A model generated the notes under the pieces. The model saw only the letters and a program-made list of their open reading frames with translations, did not search any database and was not told where the DNA came from. DNA of 64,000 nucleotides, from assembly GCA_963693315.1 (NCBI GenBank), contig OY856187.1, positions 114,282,437-114,346,436 of the forward strand, in the 5' to 3' direction. Shown here one piece after another: positions 58,290-64,000 of this stretch. This stretch comes from Diogma glabrata. Lineage: Eukaryota; Arthropoda; Insecta; Diptera; Cylindrotomidae. Made by a program: the position numbers and the translations under genes. How positions within the stretch are numbered: position 1 is the first letter of the stretch; each line of letters opens with the position of its first letter.

Positions 58290-60003
58290 CATTCATACAT
58301 GTTATTCACAATACATGTCGATAATGATATTTACATATCTTTCTGGTACTTTATGGCTTCTCAGTGCAGTCCAAATGAGGTCACGTGGCACGCGATCAAA
58401 CGCCTTTTCTAAATCGATAAAAATCAAATGAAGGTCTTTGGCTGCATCCCTATATTTCTCCACAAGAATGCGCATCGCCTGAATTGCGTCTGCAGTGGAT
58501 TTGCCTGGAACAAAACCATATTGATTTGGGTGAATTTCATGGATAACAGTGTTTAGCACTCTATCGTTAATGACGCGTTCCCAGATTTTCATCGTATGGG
58601 GTAGCAGCTTGATTCCTCTATAATTGTTATACTTTCTTGCATCACCCTTGTTCTTGAAAAAAGGTAACAAAAAGCTTTCCCGAAAGGCTTTTGGCATCGG
58701 TTCTCCTTGCATGATCTTGTTTAATAAATTACAGAGAAATTTAACCGCCGTTTGACCAACAGTTTTCCAGACTTCAGATGGTATTTCATCAGGACCAACT
58801 GCTCGTCCACGTTTCATTTTCTTTATCGCCTCTATAACTTCCTCTTCTGATATTTCTTCACATTCTGTATACGTGGCTTCAACACTTGGCGGTATCACTG
58901 TTCTAGGAAGCTCCTCATTCAATAGTTTTTCATAATACGTCCTCCACCCTTGTGTTATTTCTTTATTGTCCGTCAGTAGATTTCCATTTTCATCTTCGAT
59001 GAACTTGGGAGATACTATTGGCTTCACATTGTTTCGTCTTTGTGCTGCAATCTTGAATATAATACCACCGCCATCTGGTGGCTCCGGGTCTTCATAGAGT
59101 TTTTGACATTCAATCGCTTTTGTGATGGCAACCACTTTGTTCGAAAACTTTTTTGCATCCCTCGCTATTTTCTTCAGTTTTCCTTTATCAGGTGAGTCAT
59201 CTGGACATTTCTTCCATTTCTGGAATGCCAATTTTTTGTTCTTTACGGCTTCCTTAATCTCATCGCCTTTCCAAAACCATGGTTCTTCTTTGATATTAAG
59301 TCGCCCTTTTGACACTCCAATCATCTCTCTGGCCTTAATGACACAACCATCCTGAAAAGCTTGCCACATTTCCTCCACGTTCAATTGGTCCTTCATAGTA
59401 TTAATATCCTCAAGCCACTCCTGTATATGTTCCACGAACTGCAGTCCTTCTGGGGTGTAGAGCTTGTACCACTTTATTTTTGGTGTTCTAACCTAAGTGT
59501 CCATGCTTTTTCCCTTGTTCTTCAGATGGAAATCAGTTAGGAGTAAGCGGTGCTGGCTAACTTTATCTTCTCCAAGAATGACTTTACAGTCTTTTACGAA
59601 CTTTTTAATGGACCTCATACAAAGATGATAATTTATCTGAATTTCTCTACCACCACTACTGTAAGTGATTACATGTCGATCTTGCTTTCTAAAGAATGTG
59701 TTCCGTATGGCCAAATCGTGTGATTTTGCTACACGAATTACATCATCCCCCTGATCATTTCTAGTACCGTAAGCAAAGCCACCGTGCCATCTCTTGTCGC
59801 CTTGGTTTGAACCACTGACATGTCCATTAAGGTCAGCCCCAACAAATATGATCTCATTTGATGGAACTCCCTCCAGTAGGTTCTCGAATTCATTCCAAAA
59901 TATTTCTTTTTCAGTTAATGGACATCCGGCTTGTGGTGCATAGCTACTGATGATGTTCCATATTTCCTTGTAAACGACCAGTTTTACGTTCTTTACGTTG
60001 ATC
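58290..60003 (-). pseudogene. RTE-type LINE fragment: AP endonuclease C-terminus and RT N-terminus
   Basis: Minus strand, one continuous frame with a single TAG at about 59493. The endonuclease part (60003-59493) has IISSYAPQAG, IIFVGADLNGHVSGS, and then YSSGGREIQINYHLC and SQHRLLLTDFH, the usual APE-type order (catalytic Asp in GADLNGH, His in QHRLL). A linker follows, then the RT start with MKRGRAVGPDEIPSEVWK, FKNKGDARKYNNYRGIKLL, NQYGFVPGKSTADAI and motif A LIFIDLEKAFDRVP. The KNKGD..NYRGI form is typical of the RTE clade. The RT palm B and YADD motifs are absent because sequence similarity ends at 58302. The 5' side is cut at about 60003, before the endonuclease N-terminus. Confidence 0.88.
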
Positions 60004-60429
60004 GCTCACTTTTCCAATGTTTATGATCGAATTTTAAACGTCGATTAAATTTTAAATATTGTTAAGATATTGTTGAAATAAATAAAAACTTACATATTTT
60101 AGGCTGGGGAACAAAATGCAGGGGTAAAATTTTCCTGTGATTAAGCCGTTTGAACTCTAAACAACACTATTTTTATTTAAAACACTTTTTTGGGAAATAT
60201 TCACTTACTAATTGAAAATTAACAATAGCACTGTAATCAAGAAATGAACAATATAAATTTAATAATAAAATATCGAAACTCAAGAATTAAAGAAATAAAG
60301 TCGACACTCTAACTAATCGACAATCTATAATGTTTAATACGATACTGAATACCGTTGCATTGGTAACAAAACAATACATTTTTGGATTAAAATTTAAATC
60401 AAAATAATTGTTTAAACACAAATACACAA
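60004..60429. other. No recognisable feature
   Basis: AT-rich DNA beyond the 5' truncation of the RTE fragment. Nothing identifiable. Confidence 0.4.
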
Positions 60430-60600
60430 AATGTTGTTTTAGTTACGTCCAAAAAAGTAAAAAACATTTGTGTTTGTTTAAATTCCATAAAAAATCGAAA
60501 TTTTTATCAAAGCACCCATTTAATTCAAATTTCATTATCCAATTAAAATATTTGTTATTGTTTGTTGTCATAGTTATATACAATTATTTTGAAAAAAATC
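60430..60600 (+). repeat. M-family fragment M3
   Basis: Matches M1 22920-23085 in the same orientation ('tacgtccaaaaaagtaaaa', 'catttgtgtttgtttaaatt', 'ttcattatccaattaaaata', 'ttgttgtcata'). Both ends are missing. Confidence 0.6.
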
Positions 60601-60664
60601 AGACTGTAGTATGATAGAGATGAATATATGTGGTTATATATCTGTTCAAATGGTTACTTCCGTG

Positions 60665-60905
60665 CAACATTCTCATAACGCGCCTAAAGAAGTTTTACTT
60701 CAAAAATTTTTGAAATCCGTCAAGCCGTTTTCTAGATTTTGTCGGTTGTGACGGTCGGCCGGCAGACAGACACATATTTTTTTTGCTTTTTTAGAATCAG
60801 TAGGTCCTAAAACGTCGAGAAATGCCAAAATAGTGGGGGTAAGAATTTCACTTTTGGCTCATGAATGTAATACTTAGGTTTTTTCAAAACCGAAGTAATT
60901 TAAAA
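60665..60905 (-). repeat. F-head-like repeat F4
   Basis: Reverse-orientation copy of the F head: 'attacttcggttttgaaaaa' at the right end, then 'cattcatgagccaaaagtga', 'tggcatttctcgacgtttta' and a stretch about 'gtcggttgtgacggtcgg'. It ends at 'aacttctttaggcgcg' near 60680. Beyond the head it lacks the F tandem arrays, so it is either a short relative or a truncated copy. Confidence 0.6.
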
Positions 60906-61009
60906 AAGTACAGTCAAAACAACAACCAGGATTCATACAAAAAAAAAAAGTTGCCTTGATTTTATAAAATACATATTTTTATTTTTCATGTTTGAAAATT
61001 TAACTTTTA

Positions 61010-61202
61010 GGGCCAGTTTTACCATCCTCAGTTAAAGTTAGTTAACCACCACTTAACTTTAACCGAGAGATAACTGAATGATACAAAATGAACTGTATAT
61101 TTAGCTAACCGAGACTGGTGAGACCCATTTCCTTCAGTTAAGTTGCAGTTATGTTAAATTTAACTTAACTCAAACTTAACTGAGGATGGTGAAACTGGCC
61201 CT
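61010..61202. mobile_element. Harbinger/Tourist-type MITE with TTA TSD
   Basis: A 193-bp element. The ends 'gggccagttttaccatcctc' and 'gaggatggtgaaactggccc' are inverted repeats of about 26 bases with few mismatches. They are flanked by TTA at 61007-61009 and 61203-61205. A 3-bp TTA/TAA duplication with GGG-starting TIRs fits PIF/Harbinger MITEs. The interior has more inverted 'agttaa' / 'ttaact' repeats. No coding capacity. Confidence 0.8.
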
Positions 61203-62233
61203 TAATGTATTTATTTAGAATCATAAAGGGTTGTGCATTTGATACAAAAATAATGTGTGTTACTATTGCTAAAGCGTTTGTCTAAGTTTGTATGTAGCTG
61301 CAGCGCAAGCGATAGCGAGGGTACGAGCAGATTCAGTTATGTTGATTTGGAGTTCGATATTCGGTTTGTTGGTCCTTAGATAGTAGTTCTAAGAGACATG
61401 GAGATAGATATTAATCCCAAACATTATATTTTAAATTTTAAATCTTTTATATTGATTTACTGCCGTTTCTTATATGGTTTCTTGATTTAAGCCAGTGATT
61501 TAAATAAATCGTAACAACGACTATATGTAGTAAATCGATTAACATATAAAGTTAATGACCTGACGTTGAGATACATAAAATTAAATCGTACTTAAAAAAC
61601 TGTTTGACATGTGGTAATCAAACTAATCAAAAAGTTTCTCAAAATTATACTACGTTTAAAACAATAAATTTTAAACCAACTTATCACTTTAAGTATTTAC
61701 ATTAAAATAATAAGAACAAAACCAATTGCAAACCTGATCAATTGCCGTCAACATGTATAAAAAATGACACAGAAATACCGGTATAATTATTGTTAAACAA
61801 TCTCTTTTATTAATATATTATTTTTTTGCTGCTTGAATACAAAAAGAGACATTTGGACGCCATATTCTAAAAAATGTGATATAAAACTTCTTTAACGTTT
61901 GTTTTCTGATGTTTTTCAATTTATTCATTTTGTTTTTGTAAAATGATTCAAATAAATAGAGAAAGTTCTGTTTAAATATTTTAAATTTTAATGTTATGTA
62001 GTAGAACCGTTTAAAAGTACAGATGCATAAAAATTTAGCGTTATTATGGAATTTTACTAATCGAACAAATTAATAATACAGGGTGTTCGACAGGAAGATC
62101 TAGGTTGGAAAAACAAAATAAAACTATGTAAAAATCAAAATGTATGGTCTGGATGAATGACCCCTGTGGCGTATTTTAAAACTAAAAAATTTAAATTTAC
62201 TTTTTAATCAAGTAGTTGATGACAAATTGAAAT
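61203..62233. other. No recognisable feature
   Basis: AT-rich DNA. At about 62081 'cagggtgttcgacaggaaga' resembles a TIR end of the kind found on small DNA elements, but no inverted partner is seen nearby. Confidence 0.35.
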
Positions 62234-62680
62234 AATAGTACATTATGATGCTAGGACGTAAAGCTAAAGATGTTGGGTCCAAAATAGCTTACGTCCGTGC
62301 ATCATATACTATTTTTTATTCGCCACAAGCAAAATATTTTAATAAAAATTGTTTATTCTAATTTAAAATTATAGATTTGCATAAATTTTGAGATAAATAT
62401 ATGTGGAAAAAGTAACCTTTGACAAAATACGTGTTATTTTTTTCCAAATTATTCTATAGCTTTGACAACAAATGATAACAACTATTTTAATTGGATATTG
62501 AAATTTTGCATGTAAGGACTGCTTTGATAAAAAATTCTATTTTTTATAGAATTTAAACAAAAACAAATGCTTTTTAATTTTTTGGACGTAACTATGACAA
62601 CAAAATATACGGTTAAAAATTGACACTTTAAGGCCACAAATCACAGTAATAAAGTAACACTTTAATATGTAGGCGAATAA
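62234..62680 (-). repeat. HP3 hairpin plus M2 element, inverted
   Basis: 62234-62313 is a hairpin of the HP2 type ('tagtacattatgatgctagg' against 'gcatcatatactatt') with a shorter loop. 62318-62680 is M2, the reverse of M1 at 22851-23195, with ends ATTCGCC and GGCGAAT. The adjacency HP next to M is the same as at 22851-23330, only inverted, so the two modules travel together or target each other. Confidence 0.65.
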
Positions 62681-62919
62681 AAAATTTTTTTCAATTTTTT
62701 ATTCATTGAAAGAGAATTTTTCATTTTGATTATTTTAAGTTAAATTTCTTAGATTACAACTTGGACTACATACCAGTTTCTTTGATTTAATTTAGTGTTC
62801 TGATATCATCAGCAATATAGTCTGATGGATAGTTTTAGATTTCAAATTGTTTTTTATTTATGTATAAGGTATGCCATACTTATTATAGTCGTCCCGTTAG
62901 TTAATTGAAATACTCACAT
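62681..62919. other. No recognisable feature
   Basis: Short AT-rich spacer upstream of the LTR element. Confidence 0.35.
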
Positions 62920-63143
62920 CTGTTGTGTTTTCACTGTGAGAACAGGGATAAGTGGCGTTGTATTTATAACACATCAGAGTTCAATAGAAGAAGCTCAAAT
63001 AAATTCAACTGCAACAAAGTGGAATCAACATTTATTATCTATTTATGAATAGATAGAATAGCAAATTTAAATAGCATGGATTACAAACTCTCATTTCAAT
63101 TTATGTAACTAACATTTATATAGCGCGAATAACTAGCTATAAT
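62920..63143 (+). mobile_element. Putative 5' LTR of a Gypsy-type retrotransposon
   Basis: The segment between TGTTGTGTTTTCACTG (about 62919) and the primer-binding site is about 220 bases, a normal size for CsRn1-like Gypsy LTRs. It contains a TATA-like 'tatttataa' near 62959 and an 'aaataaa'-like signal near 62997. Neither edge can be confirmed because the 3' LTR lies outside the window. The 3' edge is set by the PBS. Confidence 0.5.
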
Positions 63144-63155
63144 TGGTGACCCCGA
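63144..63155 (+). promoter_or_regulatory. Primer-binding site, tRNA-Trp type
   Basis: TGGTGACCCCGA is complementary to the CCA-bearing 3' end of animal tRNA-Trp over 12 bases. CsRn1-like Gypsy elements use this primer. Its position 330 bases upstream of the gag start is normal. Further pairing after position 12 is lost, which agrees with an old copy. Confidence 0.72.
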
Positions 63156-63477
63156 TTTAAGAAAAGAATACCAGGATTAAGGAACTCAAAACTTAAGGAG
63201 TCAAGTAACAAATATATGCGAACTATTTTTCAATTATTATTCTTATTATTTAAAATTATTTTAACTTTTTCTATTGTTAATTCATTATTCTATTATTACT
63301 ATTTGTTTCTGTTTGTATTATTATAACAGAACAGATTTCGAATTTTGAAAGGAAATTAAGAGGTTTAAAATTAAAAAAAAACTTTTAATTATAAAATAAT
63401 CTCTATAATATTATAAACACTATCCTTAAATTTCGCAACGGGTATCACGAAAATTAGGGAAGGTAAATATTTTTCAT

Positions 63478-64000
63478 ATGGTGGACGCGGCTCCTCCAGT
63501 ACCTGAAGAGAACTCCAAAATGTTTTCGCAACGCAAACTGAATGACGCGATTGCACGAGCTGTAGCACTAGCTACCAAAATTCCAATTTCTCCGATTAAT
63601 GACGATCAAGTTCCTTGTAGCAGCAATGCTATACCTAAACCTAAAAGTGGCAACAATATTAAGGCCGTAGGTTTTAATCCTACTCCCTTACTCCCCGGTA
63701 TACTCAACCCGATTTATGGTTTTTATAGCTTGAAGCTCAATTTACTAGCGATCGAGTCACGAGTCAAAAGTTCAAATTTAGAAGTTTTTGTGGCGCCTTC
63801 ACTCCTGAGTTGGCCCAACTAGTTAGCGATATCATCGCACAACCTGACCCTGGTCGTCCATATGACTAAATCAAACAAGCAATTCTCATTCGGTTAGGAA
63901 AATCTAATTCTGACCGCATTCGTACCGTGCCCCGTGGGATGGATCTTGGCGATAAACGCCCATCCGAATTGTTTCGAGCAATGCGAAGTAAAGCAAAACA
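63478..64000 (+). pseudogene. Gypsy-type gag, frameshifted, runs off the window
   Basis: Starts at the ATG at 63478 (MVDAAPPVPEENSKMF). Near 63727 the frame shifts by one base; from there the conserved gag core continues in another frame with AFTPELAQLVSDII, then RIRTVPRGMDLGDKRPSELF. This resembles the capsid region of arthropod CsRn1/Kabuki-like Gypsy elements. A TAA at 63867-63869 interrupts that frame. Zinc knuckle, protease and pol would lie beyond 64000 and are not seen. The copy is dead. The clade follows from the gag motif together with the tRNA-Trp primer site. Confidence 0.75.

Overview
The window looks like a transposon graveyard from an AT-rich eukaryotic nuclear genome, most likely an insect. 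The evidence is the company of elements: a Penelope-like element, a canonical Helitron, hAT, piggyBac-type and Harbinger-type DNA elements, RTE and Jockey/I-type non-LTR retrotransposons, and a Gypsy-type LTR element with a tRNA-Trp primer site. The species call is inference. I found no convincing host protein-coding exon, tRNA or rRNA gene, so the window is probably intergenic DNA or a very long intron.

Layout. 0-4.2 kb: two copies of a 0.6 kb retroposon family (called R here) and a hAT element with an exact 8-bp target duplication. 4.2-17.6 kb: mostly unannotatable AT-rich DNA with a tRNA-derived SINE, a duplicated hairpin repeat and small hairpins. 17.6-25.9 kb: another R copy, a nearly full-length Penelope-like element with an open 684-codon frame, hairpin/MITE families (E, M, HP), and an R copy split by a 1.44 kb foldback palindrome (FB). 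25.9-29 kb: TIR elements, including a piggyBac MITE with TTAA duplications. 29-37.2 kb: a nest. A Jockey-like LINE fragment sits in a 6.4 kb Helitron, which sits in element E, which itself carries an F repeat and is inserted in a second FB copy. 38.2-40.2 kb: a long F copy with a higher-order tandem array. 41-54.4 kb: SINE, RTE and I/Jockey remnants, large CA and TA microsatellites, a TA-flanked TIR element and a near-perfect hairpin. 57-64 kb: an inverted F copy, an RTE endonuclease/RT fragment, a Harbinger-type MITE, an inverted M/HP copy, and the 5' end of a Gypsy-type element running off the window.

Several insertions can be dated relative to each other because related repeat copies in the window preserve the empty sites. 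These fix the Helitron (30518-36959, between A and T), the FB palindrome (24188-25625, TA duplication) and the LINE inside the Helitron (31952-32883, AATT duplication) to the base. The main candidates for undescribed biology are the palindromic 3' end of the Helitron, the F repeat family (hairpin terminus plus two kinds of internal tandem array), the FB palindrome, and the R family, which shares its 3' tail with a coding LINE. Family letters R, E, M, HP, F and FB are labels made for this annotation.
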